Counted from the stretch's first letter, positions 7,600 to 34,920 are shown. The stretch: 64,000 nucleotides of DNA from Actinokineospora enzanensis DSM 44649 (GCF_000374445.1 NZ_KB894405.1:277110-341109); one strand, 5' to 3'. Notes: generated by a model from the letters alone, not told the origin. A program made the numbers and translations.

Positions 7600-9075
7600 A
7601 TGGCCGATTCTGGCAATACCCCGGGCGGGTCGCTCGTCCATTCCCTGCTCGACGCGGCCGTCGCGGACGCGGGCGGGTCCGCCGCGGTGCGGGACGCGGC
7701 CGGGGTCTGGTCCTACGCCGAGCTGGACGCGTGGAGCCGGGCCGTCGAGGTGGTGCTGGCCAGGCACGGGGTCGGGCCCGGCGACCGGCTGGTGGTGCGA
7801 CTGCCCACCAACCGCGAGCTGGTCGCCCTGTTCTACGGGACTTCCCGCCGGGGCGCGGTGTTCGTGCCGGTGAACCCGGCGATGAAGGCGTTCCACTTCG
7901 ACTCCGTGGTGGCCAACGCTGAGCCGGTGCTGGTGCTCACCCCGACCGAGTTCGGTCCACTGTGGAACGAGGTGGTCCAGGCGCACGCGGCCGGGGAGAC
8001 GGTCGAGCCGACCGAGGTCGACCTGGACGACGTGGCCGTGCTGATCTACACCTCGGGCAGTACCGCCGCGCCCAAGGGCGTGATCGGGCCACACCGGCAG
8101 GTGACCTTCGCCGCCGCCGCGATCCAGGCCGTGCTCGGCTACCGCCACGACGACGTGGTGTTCTGCCGGTTCCCGATGTCCTGGGACTACGGCCTGTACA
8201 AGGTACTGCTGACCACCCTGGGCCGCAGTGAGATCGTGCTCGCCGACGCCGAGTCGGACCTGCGGCTGCTGCGCCGGATGCGCGAGGTGGGCGCCACCGT
8301 GGTGCCGATCGTGCCGTCGCTGGCCACCATGATCGCCACCCTGGCCGAGCGGGAGACCGAGCAGGCCCCGCCGGTCCGGCTGATCACCAACACCGGCGCC
8401 GCGCTGCCCGACACCACGATCGCCAAGCTGCGGGACGCGTTCCCCGGCGTGCGGGTGGTGCGGCAGTTCGGGCAGACCGAGTGCAAGCGGGTCACGATCA
8501 TGCCGCCGGACGAGGACGACACCCGTCCCGGCGCCTCCGGCCTGCCGCTGCCCGGCACCCGCGTGCTCATCCTGGACGCCGACGGCAACGAGCTGCCCCG
8601 CGGCGAGGTCGGCGAGATCGTCGCCGCAGGCCCGCATGTGATGCCCGGCTACTGGCGCGCGCCCGAGCTGAGCGCCCGCTCGTTCCGCCGCACCGCCACC
8701 GGCGAGGCCCGCCTGCACACCGGCGACTACGGCCGCCTGGACGAGGACGGCTACCTCTACTTCGAGGGCCGCCGCGACGACATGTTCAAGCGCAAGGGCG
8801 TGCGGATGTCCACTGTGGAGATCGAGGCCGCGGCCATGGACATCCCCGGCGTGCGCGCGGCCGCCGCCATCCCGCCCGGCGAGACCCGCGACCTGGCCGT
8901 GGTCGTCGAGGCCGACGACCTGGCCCCCACCACCGTGCTGCGCGAGCTGGCCAAGCGGCTCGAACCGCAGAAGGTCCCCGCGCTCTGCCACGTGGTCGCG
9001 GAGCTGCCGCTGACCGCGCACGGCAAGAACGCCACCAAGGAACTCGCCCTGCTCGTGGAAGGCGCGCGCCCGTGA
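7600..9075 (+). CDS. vinN: VinN-like 3-methylaspartate adenylation enzyme
   Basis: This 491-residue AMP-forming ligase has YTSGSTAAPKG as its phosphate loop, then FPMSWDYGLYK and FGQTECKR. VinN is reported to bind the beta-amino group with an Asp and the side carboxylate with a Ser and an Arg (I recall Asp230, Ser299, Arg331). The equivalents here, at a constant offset of 34, are Asp196 in WDYG, Thr265 in NTGA and Arg297 in ECKR. This favours 3-methylaspartate rather than a plain beta-amino acid. The ATG at 7600 has a GGGAG upstream; the frame is open from 7513. It transfers the aminoacyl group to VinL. It is the first gene of an operon running to the P450 with overlapping starts. Confidence 0.87.
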   Translation: MADSGNTPGGSLVHSLLDAAVADAGGSAAVRDAAGVWSYAELDAWSRAVEVVLARHGVGPGDRLVVRLPTNRELVALFYGTSRRGAVFVPVNPAMKAFHFDSVVANAEPVLVLTPTEFGPLWNEVVQAHAAGETVEPTEVDLDDVAVLIYTSGSTAAPKGVIGPHRQVTFAAAAIQAVLGYRHDDVVFCRFPMSWDYGLYKVLLTTLGRSEIVLADAESDLRLLRRMREVGATVVPIVPSLATMIATLAERETEQAPPVRLITNTGAALPDTTIAKLRDAFPGVRVVRQFGQTECKRVTIMPPDEDDTRPGASGLPLPGTRVLILDADGNELPRGEVGEIVAAGPHVMPGYWRAPELSARSFRRTATGEARLHTGDYGRLDEDGYLYFEGRRDDMFKRKGVRMSTVEIEAAAMDIPGVRAAAAIPPGETRDLAVVVEADDLAPTTVLRELAKRLEPQKVPALCHVVAELPLTAHGKNATKELALLVEGARP

Positions 9076-9077
9076 CC

Positions 9078-10292
9078 ATGTACCCCGACCTCGCCGCCCG
9101 GTTCGGCACCCCGACCTACGTCTACGACCTGGACGTCGTCGCCGAGTCGCGCGACCAGCTGTTCGGGCTGCTGCCCGAGGGCTTCCACCTGTACTACGCG
9201 CTCAAGGCCAACCCGCACCCGGAGATCGCCCGCGAGCTGCGCGCGGGCGGCTGCCGCGCCGAGATCAGCTCCACCGGCGAGCTGGCCAACGCGCTGGCGG
9301 CCGGGTTCGCCCCGGACGAGATCCTCTACACCGGACCCGGCAAGACCGACGTCGAGCTGGACCTGGCCATGGCGGCCGGGGTGCGGCTGTTCTCGGTCGA
9401 GTCGTACACCGATCTCCAGCACGTCGGCGCGATCGCGGAGAAGCACGGCACCACCGCGTCCATCCTGCTGCGGGTCAACACCACCGCGGGCAGCGCGGCC
9501 ACCGGCATCCGGATGATGGGCCGCCCCTCGCAGTTCGGCATCGACGCGGAGACCCTGCCCGACCTGATGCCGCTGCTCACCGCCGTGCCCGGGGCCCGGG
9601 TGGCAGGCGCGCACTTCTTCACCATGAGCAACGCCCAGGACGAGGACGCGCTGCTCGGCGAGTACGAGTTCGTGCTCCAGTCGGCCGCGCAGCTGCGCCG
9701 CGAGCTGGGCCTGCCGCTGGAGCTGCTGGACATCGGCGGCGGGTTCTCCTCTCCGTACGCGGTGCCGGGTCCGCGCACCGACTACCCGAAGCTGCGGCTG
9801 GGTCTGGAGATGCTGCTGGACCTGTACCTGCCGGAGTGGCGGTCGGGCGAGGTGCAGCTGGCCTGCGAGTCCGGTCGGTACCTGTCGGGCAGCTCGGGTT
9901 CGCTGCTGGCCGGGGTGGTCAACGTCAAGGAGAGCCGGGGCAGCCGGTTCGTGGTCCTGGACGCGGGCATCAACGCCGTGGGCGGTCTGTCCGGTATCGG
10001 CCGTCTGCTGCCCGCCGCCGTCGGGATCGAGTACGACGGCGAGGCCACCGGGCCGGGCAGCCTGGTCGGTCCACTGTGCACACCCGGCGACTCGCTGGCC
10101 AAGGCGACACCGCTGCCCGAGCTGGCGGCGGGCGACGTGCTGACCGTGCCGAACGTCGGTGCCTACGGGGTCACCGCCAGCCTGATCAGCTTCCTCGGCC
10201 GCCCCACGCCCACCGAGGTCGTGGTCCGCGGTGGCGAGATCGTGTCGGTGTCCCGTTTGGACTACCAGCGCGTCTACGAGGTCGCGCCATGA
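9078..10292 (+). CDS. vinO: VinO-like PLP-dependent aminoacyl-ACP decarboxylase
   Basis: The 404-residue protein has the fold-type III layout of diaminopimelate/ornithine decarboxylases. The PLP Lys is at about 43 in YYALKANPHPEI, and the glycine-rich phosphate site DIGGGFSSPY and CESGRYLSG lie in the C-terminal half. In the vicenistatin pathway VinO removes the carboxylate from 3-methylaspartyl-VinL to give 3-aminoisobutyryl-VinL. A GTG at 9072 overlapping the vinN stop (GTGA) is an alternative start two codons earlier. The stop overlaps the next start as ATGA. Confidence 0.88.
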   Translation: MYPDLAARFGTPTYVYDLDVVAESRDQLFGLLPEGFHLYYALKANPHPEIARELRAGGCRAEISSTGELANALAAGFAPDEILYTGPGKTDVELDLAMAAGVRLFSVESYTDLQHVGAIAEKHGTTASILLRVNTTAGSAATGIRMMGRPSQFGIDAETLPDLMPLLTAVPGARVAGAHFFTMSNAQDEDALLGEYEFVLQSAAQLRRELGLPLELLDIGGGFSSPYAVPGPRTDYPKLRLGLEMLLDLYLPEWRSGEVQLACESGRYLSGSSGSLLAGVVNVKESRGSRFVVLDAGINAVGGLSGIGRLLPAAVGIEYDGEATGPGSLVGPLCTPGDSLAKATPLPELAAGDVLTVPNVGAYGVTASLISFLGRPTPTEVVVRGGEIVSVSRLDYQRVYEVAP

Positions 10293-10804
10293 CCGAGCGG
10301 TTACACGACCTGCACTCGGACCGCGCCGACCGCGCCGACGAGGTACTGGCGGGCGGGCGCGGCACGGTGATCGTCAGCAGCATGGCCTCGGACTCGCACA
10401 CCTGGAACCTGGTCTACCTGGAGCTGCTGGTCGGCGAGCTGGGCTTCGACGTGGTGAACCTGGGCGCCTGCGCGCCGGACGAGCTGCTGGAGTACGAATG
10501 CCTCAGCCGCCGCCCGGTGATGCTGGTGCTGAGCAGTGTCAACGGCCACGGCTACCAGGACGGCCTGCGGGTGATCCAGCGGCTGCGCGGGTGCCGCCCG
10601 CTGCGCCGGATGCCGGTGGTGCTCGGCGGCAAGCTCGGCACCGGCGGCGCGCTCACCCAGGAGCAGACCGGGCAGCTGCTGCTCGCCGGGTTCGACGCGG
10701 TGTTCGACGACCAGCAGGGCTCCGGCTCGTTCCGCCGGTTCGCGGCCGCGCTGCCCAGTCCCGCCGGGGTGTTGCCCATGCCCGCGGAGGGGGCCGGGGC
10801 GTGA
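10289..10804 (+). CDS. glmS: Glutamate mutase small (cobalamin-binding) subunit
   Basis: This 171-residue B12-binding domain protein, with the large subunit that follows, should isomerise L-glutamate to 3-methylaspartate, the starter precursor. The cobalamin-ligand motif is present as SDSHTWN (around residues 33-39), with the axial His. The canonical D-x-H-x-x-G ends in Asn here. LSSVNGHG and [11 protein letters not shown] match the later SxL and GG parts of the binding site. It starts by ATGA overlap with vinO and ends by GTGA overlap with the large subunit, so the stoichiometry is probably set by coupling. Here the symbol means glutamate mutase S, not glucosamine synthase. Confidence 0.88.
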   Translation: MTERLHDLHSDRADRADEVLAGGRGTVIVSSMASDSHTWNLVYLELLVGELGFDVVNLGACAPDELLEYECLSRRPVMLVLSSVNGHGYQDGLRVIQRLRGCRPLRRMPVVLGGKLGTGGALTQEQTGQLLLAGFDAVFDDQQGSGSFRRFAAALPSPAGVLPMPAEGAGA

Positions 10805-12075
10805 GCTTCGAGGAGTTCGTCGCGCGCAGCCACGCCGCCGGGGCGCTGGTGGTGCAGCCGCGCATGGGGTTCGGCGATCCGACGGCGATGCGGGCCGGGC
10901 TGGCCGCGACCAGGTCGGCGCGGGCCGTCACGGTCGGCACGCTCACCCTCGACAGCTACACCCGCGTCCGGGACACGGCTTCCGCCGAGCACGCGCTGCG
11001 CAACGGCTTGCCGCTCAACGGGTATCCGATCGTCAACCACCCGCCCGAGGTCACCCGGGGCATGCTCGCGGGCCTGATGGACGCGGACTTCCCGGTGCAG
11101 GTGCGGCACGGCTCGGCCCGCCCGGCGGACATCTTCCGTGCCATGATCGCCGCCGGGCTGCACGCCACCGAGGGCGGCCCGGTCTCCTACTGCCTCCCCT
11201 ACAGTCGCACCCCGCTGGACGAGGCCGTACGCAACTGGGCGTTCTGCACGGATCTGTTGCTGGCGGCGGAACCCGAGGGCGGGCGTCCACACGTGGAGAC
11301 GTTCGGCGGCTGCATGATGGGCCAGCTGTGCCCGCCGAGCGAGCTGGTCGCGCTCAGCGTGCTGGAGGCGTTGTTCTTCTACCGGCGCGGCTTGCGCAGC
11401 ATCTCGGTCAGCTACGCGCAACAGACCAATATGGAGCAGGACCAGGAAGCCGTGTCGGCGCTGCGCGGACTGTGCGCGGAGCTGCTGCCCGAGGCGACCT
11501 GGCACGTCGTCATCTACGCCTACATGGGACTGTTCCCCCGGACCGAGGTCGGCGCGTTGAGCCTGCTGGCCGGCGCGGCCGAGCTGGCGGTGACGACCGG
11601 GTCGGAGCGGTTGATCGTGAAGACCACCGCCGAGGCGCACCGGATCCCGACCGTCGCGGAGAACGTCGCCGCCCTCGAACACGCCCACCTGGCCGCCCGC
11701 GCGACCATCCACCGCGCGACCGTGGCCGCCGACAACCAGGTCTACCGGGAGGCGGCCGCGCTGGTCGACGCGGTGCTGAACTGCCACGAGGACCTCGGCC
11801 GCGCGCTGGTGATCGCGTTCAAGCGCGGCCTGCTGGACGTGCCGTTCTGCCTGCACCCGGACAACGCGGGCCAGGCCCGCAGCTTCCTGGACGCGGAGGG
11901 TCGGCTCGGCTGGTCCGAGCTGGGGTCGCTGCCGCTGCGCGGGGTGGTCGAGCAGCGCAGGCAGGCCGCGCTCACCTCGTCGACGCTGATGTCGGCGCTG
12001 TCCCACGTCCAGTCCACCCACGACGCCCTGGCGTTCGGGGACCACGAGACCGTCGCGATTGGAGGCCAGGCATGA
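10801..12075 (+). CDS. glmE: Glutamate mutase large (catalytic) subunit
   Basis: The 424-residue TIM-barrel subunit of adenosylcobalamin-dependent glutamate mutase starts at a GTG that overlaps the previous stop. Conserved-looking stretches include [21 protein letters not shown] and [14 protein letters not shown], the last two being likely substrate-carboxylate contacts (family inference), and [10 protein letters not shown]. The product, 3-methylaspartate, feeds VinN. Its presence argues for a vicenistatin-type starter and against a beta-glutamate route, which would use a radical-SAM aminomutase. It ends by ATGA overlap with the P450. Confidence 0.9.
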   Translation: MSFEEFVARSHAAGALVVQPRMGFGDPTAMRAGLAATRSARAVTVGTLTLDSYTRVRDTASAEHALRNGLPLNGYPIVNHPPEVTRGMLAGLMDADFPVQVRHGSARPADIFRAMIAAGLHATEGGPVSYCLPYSRTPLDEAVRNWAFCTDLLLAAEPEGGRPHVETFGGCMMGQLCPPSELVALSVLEALFFYRRGLRSISVSYAQQTNMEQDQEAVSALRGLCAELLPEATWHVVIYAYMGLFPRTEVGALSLLAGAAELAVTTGSERLIVKTTAEAHRIPTVAENVAALEHAHLAARATIHRATVAADNQVYREAAALVDAVLNCHEDLGRALVIAFKRGLLDVPFCLHPDNAGQARSFLDAEGRLGWSELGSLPLRGVVEQRRQAALTSSTLMSALSHVQSTHDALAFGDHETVAIGGQA

Positions 12076-13277
12076 CCCAGCGCCGCACCGTCCGCGCCTA
12101 CCCGTTCGACATGGAGGAGATCTCCGTGTCCGAGCAGTACCACATCCTGCAACGGGACGAGCCGATGAGCCGGGTGCAGCTGCCCTTCGGCGAACCGGCC
12201 TGGTTGGCGACCAAGTACGCCGACGTGAAGCTGGTGACCACCGACCCCCGGTTCAGCCGCGAGCTGGCCCAGGGGCTCGACCAGCCCCGGATGCGCCGCC
12301 AGCAGATGGGCGACGGCATCATGGGGATGGACCCGCCGGACCACTCCCGCCTGCGCCGCCTGGTGTCCAAAGCGTTCACCGCGCGCCGTCTGGAGGCGAT
12401 GCGCGAGGGCGTGCGCGGCCTGGTGAACCGGCTGCTGGACGACATGGTCGCGCGCGGCGGCGACGCCAAGGTGGGCGACCTGGTCGAGGACATCGCCCGG
12501 CCGCTGCCGGTCACGGTGATCTGCGACCTGCTGGGCGTGCCCGCCGAGGACCACGTCATCTTCTCCGAGTGGACGCAGGCGCTGGTCAGCGACGCGACCG
12601 CGAAGGGCGACGTGCTCGACGTCTACGGCGACAAGCTCGACCAGTACGTGGCCGGGCTGGTGGCGCAGCGCCGCGAGGAGCCGACCGACGACCTGCTCGG
12701 CGCGCTCGTCTACGCGCGCGACTCGGGCGACAAGCTGACCGAGAACGAGCTGATCTCCATCGCGGGCGCGGGTCTGCTGACCGGCGGCGTGGAGACGGTG
12801 TCGACGGCGTTGCCCAGCTTCATCTTCACCCTGCTCGCCAACCCCGAGCAGCTGGAGCTGTTGCGTGCCAGGCCGGAGATCATGCCGACCGCCGTGGAGG
12901 AGCTGTTGCGGTACGTGCCGATCAACACCGCCGCCATGTTCGCCCGCTACGCCACCGAGGACATCCGGATCGGTGACGTGGTGGTGCGCGCGGGCGATCC
13001 GGTGCTGCCCGCGCTGCACGCGGCCAACCGCGACCCCGAGGTGTTCGCGAACCCGGACGAGATCGACCTGACCCGCACGCCCAACCCGCACGTGGCCTTC
13101 GGGCACGGCCCGCACCACTGCATCGGCGCGCAGCTGGCCCGGTTGGAGTTGCAGGAGGCGATGACCGCGATCCTGGACCGTTTCCCGGATCTGCGGTTCG
13201 CGGACGGGCGCGAGGGCGTCAAATGGGAATACGGCGTGATCGTGCGGGGGCCGTCCCTGTTGCGCGTCACCTGGTAG
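12072..13277 (+). CDS. Cytochrome P450 tailoring enzyme
   Basis: The 401-residue soluble bacterial P450 has the I-helix motif [13 protein letters not shown] with the ExxR-type helix context, and the haem-ligand loop [17 protein letters not shown] with the thiolate Cys at about 350. It closes the starter-unit operon, so it probably oxidises the macrolactam aglycone, for example creating the hydroxyl that is glycosylated. The target position cannot be told from sequence. The haem Cys is intact, so it is not a DesVIII-like glycosyltransferase activator. Confidence 0.9.
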   Translation: MTQRRTVRAYPFDMEEISVSEQYHILQRDEPMSRVQLPFGEPAWLATKYADVKLVTTDPRFSRELAQGLDQPRMRRQQMGDGIMGMDPPDHSRLRRLVSKAFTARRLEAMREGVRGLVNRLLDDMVARGGDAKVGDLVEDIARPLPVTVICDLLGVPAEDHVIFSEWTQALVSDATAKGDVLDVYGDKLDQYVAGLVAQRREEPTDDLLGALVYARDSGDKLTENELISIAGAGLLTGGVETVSTALPSFIFTLLANPEQLELLRARPEIMPTAVEELLRYVPINTAAMFARYATEDIRIGDVVVRAGDPVLPALHAANRDPEVFANPDEIDLTRTPNPHVAFGHGPHHCIGAQLARLELQEAMTAILDRFPDLRFADGREGVKWEYGVIVRGPSLLRVTW

Positions 13278-13305
13278 ACCCGGTCAATACCAAGGTAATC
13301 GCCTG

Positions 13306-13339
13306 CCCCTAGACGGGAGTGGGGCGTCCCGTTTAGGGG
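13306..13339. promoter_or_regulatory. 34-bp operator-like palindrome before PKS1
   Basis: CCCCTAGACGGGA (13306-13318) and TCCCGTTTAGGGG (13327-13339) are inverted copies with one mismatch and an 8-bp spacer. It lies about 80-110 bp upstream of the PKS1 start and after the P450 stop. The CCCCTA core recurs across the locus. A terminator role is possible but there is no T run. Confidence 0.6.
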
Positions 13340-13418
13340 ATACGGCCGCGACAGGGCCGACCTACGATCGAGCGGCAGACCAGTCGAGAGCTGCCTTGCG
13401 GAAGCGGTGGAGTGCGGA

Positions 13419-29368
<15,950 letters not shown>

Positions 29369-29369
<1 letters not shown>

Positions 29370-29530
29370 TGACCGACACGGTGTTCGACTCGCCCAGCCC
29401 GGAGCAGCTGATCCGCTACCTGGCCGAGGACCTGCTCCCGGAGCTCACCGTTCCGGAGTCCACGTACGAGGCCGATCCGGTCCGCTCCGGGATGGGCGGC
29501 GACCCGAGTGAACGAGGTGAGTCCCGGTGA
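29369..29530 (+). CDS. 53-residue ORF resembling a duplicated ACP/docking tail
   Basis: The ATG overlaps the PKS1 stop (ATGA) and the TGA overlaps the PKS2 GTG start (GTGA), so the frame is coupled on both sides. The peptide opens [20 protein letters not shown]. This aligns with the end of the PKS1 ACP3, [16 protein letters not shown], and its tail [10 protein letters not shown] resembles [10 protein letters not shown] at the PKS1 C-terminus. It lacks the phosphopantetheine Ser and cannot carry a chain. It may be the relic of a lost module or an extra docking peptide. No independent function is recognised. Confidence 0.55.
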
Positions 29531-32500
29531 CCAGCACGCCCTCCACCGAGCAGATCGTCGCCGCGCTGCGGCAGTCGGTGGCCGACAACGAGCGGCTCAA
29601 GGCGGACAACAAGCGGTTGACCGCCGCCGTCACCGAGCCGATCGCCATCATCGGCATGGGCTGCCGGTACCCCGGCGGGGTCACCACGCCCGCCGAACTC
29701 TGGGACCTCGTGGCCGGTGGCGTCGACGCGATCAGCGGGTTCCCCGAGGACCGCGGCTGGGACCTGGCGGGTATCCACGACCCGTCCGGGTCCCGCCCCG
29801 GCACGACATACTCCGACCAGGGCGGGTTCCTCCACGAGGCCGCCGACTTCGAGCCCGAGTTCTTCGGCATCTCCCCCCGCGAGGCGCTCACGCTCGACCC
29901 GCAGCAGCGCGTCCTCCTGGAAACCGCCTGGGAGGCCGTCGAACGGGCCGGGATCGTCCCGAACACGTTGCGCGGCAGCAAGACCGGCGTCTTCGCGGGC
30001 GTCATGTACCACGACTACGGCGCGGGCAGCAGCGACGGCAGCCTCGTCTCCGGCCGCGTCGCCTACACCCTCGGCCTCGAAGGCCCCGCCGTCAGCGTCG
30101 ACACCGCCTGCTCGTCCTCCCTGGTGGCCCTGCACTGGGCCATCCAGTCCCTGCGGCGCGGCGAGTGCGAGCTGGCCCTGGCGGGCGGCGTCACCGTCAT
30201 GGTCACGCCGGACATGTTCGTGTACTTCAGCGAGCAGCACGGCCTCTCCTCCGACGGCCGCTGCAGAGCCTTCGGCGGCGACGCGGACGGCGTCGGCTGC
30301 TCCGAGGGCGCGGGCATGCTCCTCCTCGAACGCCTCTCCGACGCACGGAGGAACGGGCACCATGTCCTCGCCATCCTGCGCGGCAGTGCCGTCAACTCCG
30401 ACGGCGCGTCCAGCGGCATCACCGTCCCCAATGGACCCGCCCAGCAACGCGTCATCCGCGCCGCGCTGGCCGACGCCCAACTCCAACTATCCGATGTGGA
30501 CACAGTCGAGGCGCACGGCACCGGCACCAAGCTGGGCGACCCGATCGAGGCGCAGGCGCTGATCGCCACCTACGGCCGCGCCGCCACCCAGGAACGCCCG
30601 CTCTACCTGGGCTCGTTCAAGTCCAACGTCGGCCACACCCAGGCCGCCGCAGGCGTCGGTGGCGTGATCAAGATGGTCGAGTCCCTGCGCCGGGGCATGC
30701 TGCCCAAGACCCTGCACGCCGACACCCCGTCACCGCACGTGGACTGGTCGGACGGCACCGTCGAGCTGATCGGCGAGACCCGCCCGTGGCCGACGACCGA
30801 CCATCCCCGACGCGCGGCCGTGTCCTCGTTCGGGATCAGCGGCACCAACGCGCACATCGTCCTCGAACAGGGCGACGTGCTTGAGCCGTCGACCACCCCG
30901 CAGGCCCCCGTGACCTGGCTGCTCTCCGCCGCCGACACCGACGCCCTGCGTGCCCAGGCCGCCAAGCTCGCCGGTTTCGCCGAGACCACCGACGCCCCGG
31001 CCGCCGACATCGGCCTCTCGCTCGCCACCACCCGCACCCTCGCCGAGCACCGCGCCGCCGTCGTGGCCACCGACCGCGACACCGCCACCCGCGCGCTCGT
31101 CGAGTACGCGGCAGGCCGTACCCCCGCGGGCCTGGTCGAGGGCACGGCGACCCCGGGCCGCACCGCGTTCCTGTTCACCGGCCAGGGCGCCCAGCGCGCG
31201 GGCATGGGCCTGCGGCTCGCCGAGCGGCACCCCGTCTTCGCCGAGGCGTTCGACACCGTCCTCACCGCCCTGGACCGGCACGTCGACCGTCCACTCAAGA
31301 CGGTCCTGGCCGACCCCGAGGCCCTGGAGCAGACCGGTTATACCCAGCCCGCGATCTTCGCTGTCGAGGTGGCCCTGTTCCGCCTGCTGGAGTCCTGGGG
31401 CGTGCGACCGGACCACCTGCTCGGCCACTCCATCGGCGAGTTCGCCGCCGCGCACGTCGCGGGCGTGTTCTCGCTCGACGACGCGTGCGCGCTGGTCACC
31501 GCCCGCGCCCGGCTCATGCAGGCGCTGCCCGCCGGTGGCGCGATGGTCGCGGTCATGGCCACCGAGGCCGAGGTGACCCCGCTGCTGGTCGACGGCGTCG
31601 ATATCGCCGCGGTCAACGGCCCCAGCTCCGTCGTGCTCTCCGGCGACGAGACCGCGGTGCTGACCGTCGCCGAGAACTTCGCCAAGAAGTCCCGTCTGCG
31701 TGTCTCGCACGCGTTCCACTCGGCCAGCATGGAGCCGATGCTGGCCGAGTTCGCCCAGGTCGCGGCCGGGATCACCTACGCAGCGCCGAGCATCCCGATC
31801 GCCTCCACCGTCGCCGCCGACGCCGACATCGCCACCCCGGACTACTGGGTCGGCCAGGTCCGCGCCGCCGTCCGCTTCGCCGACCGGGTGCGGACACTGC
31901 TCGACTCGGGCGTCACCACGTTCCTGGAGGTCGGCCCCAGTCCGGTGCTCACCGCGATGGGCCAGACCTGCCTCACCGAGTCCGACCGGGCCACGTTCGT
32001 CCCGACCCTGCGCGCCGACCGCGACGAGGCCGAGGCGATCGCCACCGCCGCCGCGACCCTGTTCACCAGCGGTATCTCTTTCGACTACAACGAGTTCTAT
32101 GCGGGCGCCCGAACCTGCGAGCTGCCGACCTACGCGTTCCGGCGCAAGCGCTACTGGCTGGAGAACCCGACCGGCGTCCGTGTTCGCGGGGTCGCCGAGG
32201 TCGGCCAACGCGACGCCGACCACCCGCTGCTGGGCGCGGTCGTCGTGGCCGCCGACTCCGGCGGAGCGGTGCTCACCGGCAAACTCTCCCGACACGGCCT
32301 GCCCTGGCTCGCCGACCACGTGGTGCAGGGCGCGGCCCTGTTTCCCGGCACGGCCTTCGTCGAACTGGCCATCCGCGCGGGCGACGAGGTCGGCTGCGGC
32401 CGGGTCGACGAACTCACCCTGGCCGCGCCCCTGATCCTGCCCGAACGCGGTGCACTGAACATCCAGGTGACCGTCGGTGCCGAGGACGAGTCCGGTACCC

Positions 32501-34914
32501 GTGAGCTGGGGATCTTCTCCCAGGCCGAGGATGCCGACTGGATCCGGCACGCGAACGGCCGAGTCTCCCCAACGGCCGACACGCCCACGCAGCCGGGGGA
32601 GTGGCCCCCGGCCGGGGCGATCGAGATCGACGTGACCGGCCGGTACGACGAACTCGCCGCCCAGGGCTTCGACTACGGCCCCGTCTTCGCTGGCCTGCGC
32701 CGCGCCTGGCAGGTCGGCGAGACCGGCCTGGCGGCCGAGGTGTCCCTCCCCGAACACGCCGAGACCAGCGCGTTCGGCCTGCACCCGGCTCTGCTCGACG
32801 CCGCCCTGCACACCATCGGGCTGGCCGGTCCGACCGAGGACAAGCCGGTACTCCCGTTCGCCTGGACAGGCGTCTCCCTGCACGCGGCAGGCGCGTCGAC
32901 CCTCCGGGTGTTGATCACCTCGGACGTCGAGAACACGGTTGCCTTGCGGGCCACCGACCCGACCGGCGCACCGGTCCTGACCGTCGAGGCCCTGGCCCTG
33001 CGTCCCCTGGCGGACGCCGCCTTCGCAACGTCCCGCTCGGCCGTGGACGACTCCCTCTTCCGCGTCGACTGGCGGACTTACGAGGGCGAGGTCGCCGCCG
33101 ACGTCTCGGCCGCGATCCTGGGCACCGACGCGTTCGGTTTGCCTGGTGAGTCCTATGTGGACCTCGCTGCTCTCGCCGCTGCCATCGACGCAGGCACGGC
33201 CGCACCGCAGGTCGTGTTCGCGCCTTTCGTCGCGCCGACGGACGCCACTCCCGAGGGCGCCCGCGAGGCCGTGCACGAACTACTCGCGTTGGCCCAGAAC
33301 TGGGTCGGCGCCGATGCGCTGGCGGCCTCGCGTCTGGTCGTGGTCGCCCAGCGGGCGATCGCGACGCGGCCGGAGGAGGGTGTCGACGATCTGACGCATG
33401 CCGCGTACTGGGGCGTGATCCGGACCGCGCAGTTGGAGTACCCCGACCGGTTCATGATCGTGGACCTGGACGGTGGTTGGTTGCCACTGGCGGCTGTGCT
33501 CGGCGCGATGTACGCGGACGAGCCGGGTGTGGCGGTGCGGGATGGCTCGGTTCTGGTGCACCGGCTGGCCAAGTTCGTGCCGCCGCCTGCGGAACCGTTG
33601 ACGCTGAACCCGGACGGCACTGTCCTGGTGACCGGCGGCACCGGTGTCCTGGGTCGACTGATCGCCCGGCATCTGGTTACCGCGCACGGCGTACGCAACT
33701 TGCTGATCACCAGTCGGCGTGGTGCTGATGCTCCTGACGCGGCTGAGTTTGGTGCTTCGCTGGAGGAGTTGGGCGCTACTGTCACCTTCGCGGCCTGCGA
33801 TCTTGCTGATCGTGCGGCGGCGTCTGCGTTGTTGGCGGGGGTGTCTGCTGAGCATCCGTTGACTGTCGTTGTGCATACGGCTGGTGTGGTGGATGACGGC
33901 GTTCTGCTGGCGTTGACTCCGGACCGGATGGACGCTGTGTTGCGGCCTAAGGTGGATGCGGCGTGGAATCTGCATGAGCTGACTGCGGATCTCGGTCTGG
34001 CCGCGTTCGTGCTGTATTCGTCTGCGGGCGGCACGCTTGGTGCGGCTGGGCAGGCGAACTACTCGGCGGCGAACGTGTTCCTGGATGCTTTGGCTCATCA
34101 TCGGGCCGCGCTCGGGTTGCCTTCGGTGTCGTTGGCCTGGGGGTTGTGGACTGAGGGGGGCATGTCGAATGCCCTTGCGGACACTGACCTGATTCGTATG
34201 GCTCGGTCGGGTGTGTTCGGCCTGTCCTTCGCGGATGGCCTGGATCTGTTCGATGCGACGTTCGGGACCGATCAGCCGTCGTTGGTGCCTGTCCGGTTGG
34301 ACGTTTCCGGTCTTCGCGGTGCTGCCCACGGTGTTCCGGCGATGTTGCGGGGGCTGGCTCGGGGTGGTGTGCGGAGGCGGGCCGAGTCGGTCGATGACTC
34401 GTGGTCGCGGATTGCCGGCTTGCCGGTCGCTGAGCGGGATCGGGCCGTGCTTGACCTGGTTCGTTCGACGGCGGCTGTGGTGTTGGGGCATGAGCGTGGG
34501 GACGCGGTGGATCCGCGCAAGGGGTTCATCGAGCTCGGGTTCGACTCGTTGACGGCGATCGAGCTCCGGAACCGGCTGGAGTCGGTGACTGGCAAGCGTT
34601 TGCCCGCCACGTTGATCTTCGACCACCCGACTGTCGGTGCCCTTGCCGAGTTGTTGGGTGAGGGGCTCGACAGTGCTCCGGCGACTGTTGCGGATGTCGA
34701 CCTGGACTCCCAGCTGGACGGCCTGGAGACATCCCTGCGCCAGGCTTCCTCGGCAGACCTGGGTCGGGTCGATGCTGTTGCCCGACTGCGTGCGTTGGTC
34801 GCGTCCTGCCTGGCGGTCGACGGTGCGGAGTCGGCGGCTCAGGAGCAGATCGCGGACGCCAGCGCCGAGGAGCTGTTCGCGCTGTTGGACGAGGAGTTGG
34901 AAGCCCACAGCTGA
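29527..34914 (+). CDS. Type I modular PKS 2: module 4
   Basis: This 1795-residue enzyme begins with a coiled-coil docking helix ([20 protein letters not shown]). It holds one full module: KS Cys195 (DTACSSS), AT Ser635 with HAFH 728-731 (malonyl), DH His931/Asp1091 ([10 protein letters not shown] intact), KR Tyr1512 with a VDDG B-type motif, and ACP Ser1674. A long C-terminal four-helix-type docking domain ends [17 protein letters not shown] and should meet the coiled coil of PKS3. The module predicts a malonate extension with a double bond. Codons from about 33.7 kb to the stop use many more T/A-ending codons than the front of the gene, suggesting that the KR-ACP part has another origin. Confidence 0.95.
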   Translation: MTSTPSTEQIVAALRQSVADNERLKADNKRLTAAVTEPIAIIGMGCRYPGGVTTPAELWDLVAGGVDAISGFPEDRGWDLAGIHDPSGSRPGTTYSDQGGFLHEAADFEPEFFGISPREALTLDPQQRVLLETAWEAVERAGIVPNTLRGSKTGVFAGVMYHDYGAGSSDGSLVSGRVAYTLGLEGPAVSVDTACSSSLVALHWAIQSLRRGECELALAGGVTVMVTPDMFVYFSEQHGLSSDGRCRAFGGDADGVGCSEGAGMLLLERLSDARRNGHHVLAILRGSAVNSDGASSGITVPNGPAQQRVIRAALADAQLQLSDVDTVEAHGTGTKLGDPIEAQALIATYGRAATQERPLYLGSFKSNVGHTQAAAGVGGVIKMVESLRRGMLPKTLHADTPSPHVDWSDGTVELIGETRPWPTTDHPRRAAVSSFGISGTNAHIVLEQGDVLEPSTTPQAPVTWLLSAADTDALRAQAAKLAGFAETTDAPAADIGLSLATTRTLAEHRAAVVATDRDTATRALVEYAAGRTPAGLVEGTATPGRTAFLFTGQGAQRAGMGLRLAERHPVFAEAFDTVLTALDRHVDRPLKTVLADPEALEQTGYTQPAIFAVEVALFRLLESWGVRPDHLLGHSIGEFAAAHVAGVFSLDDACALVTARARLMQALPAGGAMVAVMATEAEVTPLLVDGVDIAAVNGPSSVVLSGDETAVLTVAENFAKKSRLRVSHAFHSASMEPMLAEFAQVAAGITYAAPSIPIASTVAADADIATPDYWVGQVRAAVRFADRVRTLLDSGVTTFLEVGPSPVLTAMGQTCLTESDRATFVPTLRADRDEAEAIATAAATLFTSGISFDYNEFYAGARTCELPTYAFRRKRYWLENPTGVRVRGVAEVGQRDADHPLLGAVVVAADSGGAVLTGKLSRHGLPWLADHVVQGAALFPGTAFVELAIRAGDEVGCGRVDELTLAAPLILPERGALNIQVTVGAEDESGTRELGIFSQAEDADWIRHANGRVSPTADTPTQPGEWPPAGAIEIDVTGRYDELAAQGFDYGPVFAGLRRAWQVGETGLAAEVSLPEHAETSAFGLHPALLDAALHTIGLAGPTEDKPVLPFAWTGVSLHAAGASTLRVLITSDVENTVALRATDPTGAPVLTVEALALRPLADAAFATSRSAVDDSLFRVDWRTYEGEVAADVSAAILGTDAFGLPGESYVDLAALAAAIDAGTAAPQVVFAPFVAPTDATPEGAREAVHELLALAQNWVGADALAASRLVVVAQRAIATRPEEGVDDLTHAAYWGVIRTAQLEYPDRFMIVDLDGGWLPLAAVLGAMYADEPGVAVRDGSVLVHRLAKFVPPPAEPLTLNPDGTVLVTGGTGVLGRLIARHLVTAHGVRNLLITSRRGADAPDAAEFGASLEELGATVTFAACDLADRAAASALLAGVSAEHPLTVVVHTAGVVDDGVLLALTPDRMDAVLRPKVDAAWNLHELTADLGLAAFVLYSSAGGTLGAAGQANYSAANVFLDALAHHRAALGLPSVSLAWGLWTEGGMSNALADTDLIRMARSGVFGLSFADGLDLFDATFGTDQPSLVPVRLDVSGLRGAAHGVPAMLRGLARGGVRRRAESVDDSWSRIAGLPVAERDRAVLDLVRSTAAVVLGHERGDAVDPRKGFIELGFDSLTAIELRNRLESVTGKRLPATLIFDHPTVGALAELLGEGLDSAPATVADVDLDSQLDGLETSLRQASSADLGRVDAVARLRALVASCLAVDGAESAAQEQIADASAEELFALLDEELEAHS

Positions 34915-34920
34915 GGGGAG

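Noticed and set aside
8481-9077. Extended N-terminus of the decarboxylase frame
   Set aside because: The 200 upstream residues are a shadow of vinN. Homology and the GTGA/ATG context put the start at 9072 or 9078.
9078-13277. Assignment as an incednine-type (beta-glutamate) starter pathway
   Set aside because: No radical-SAM glutamate 2,3-aminomutase is present, while both glutamate mutase subunits are.
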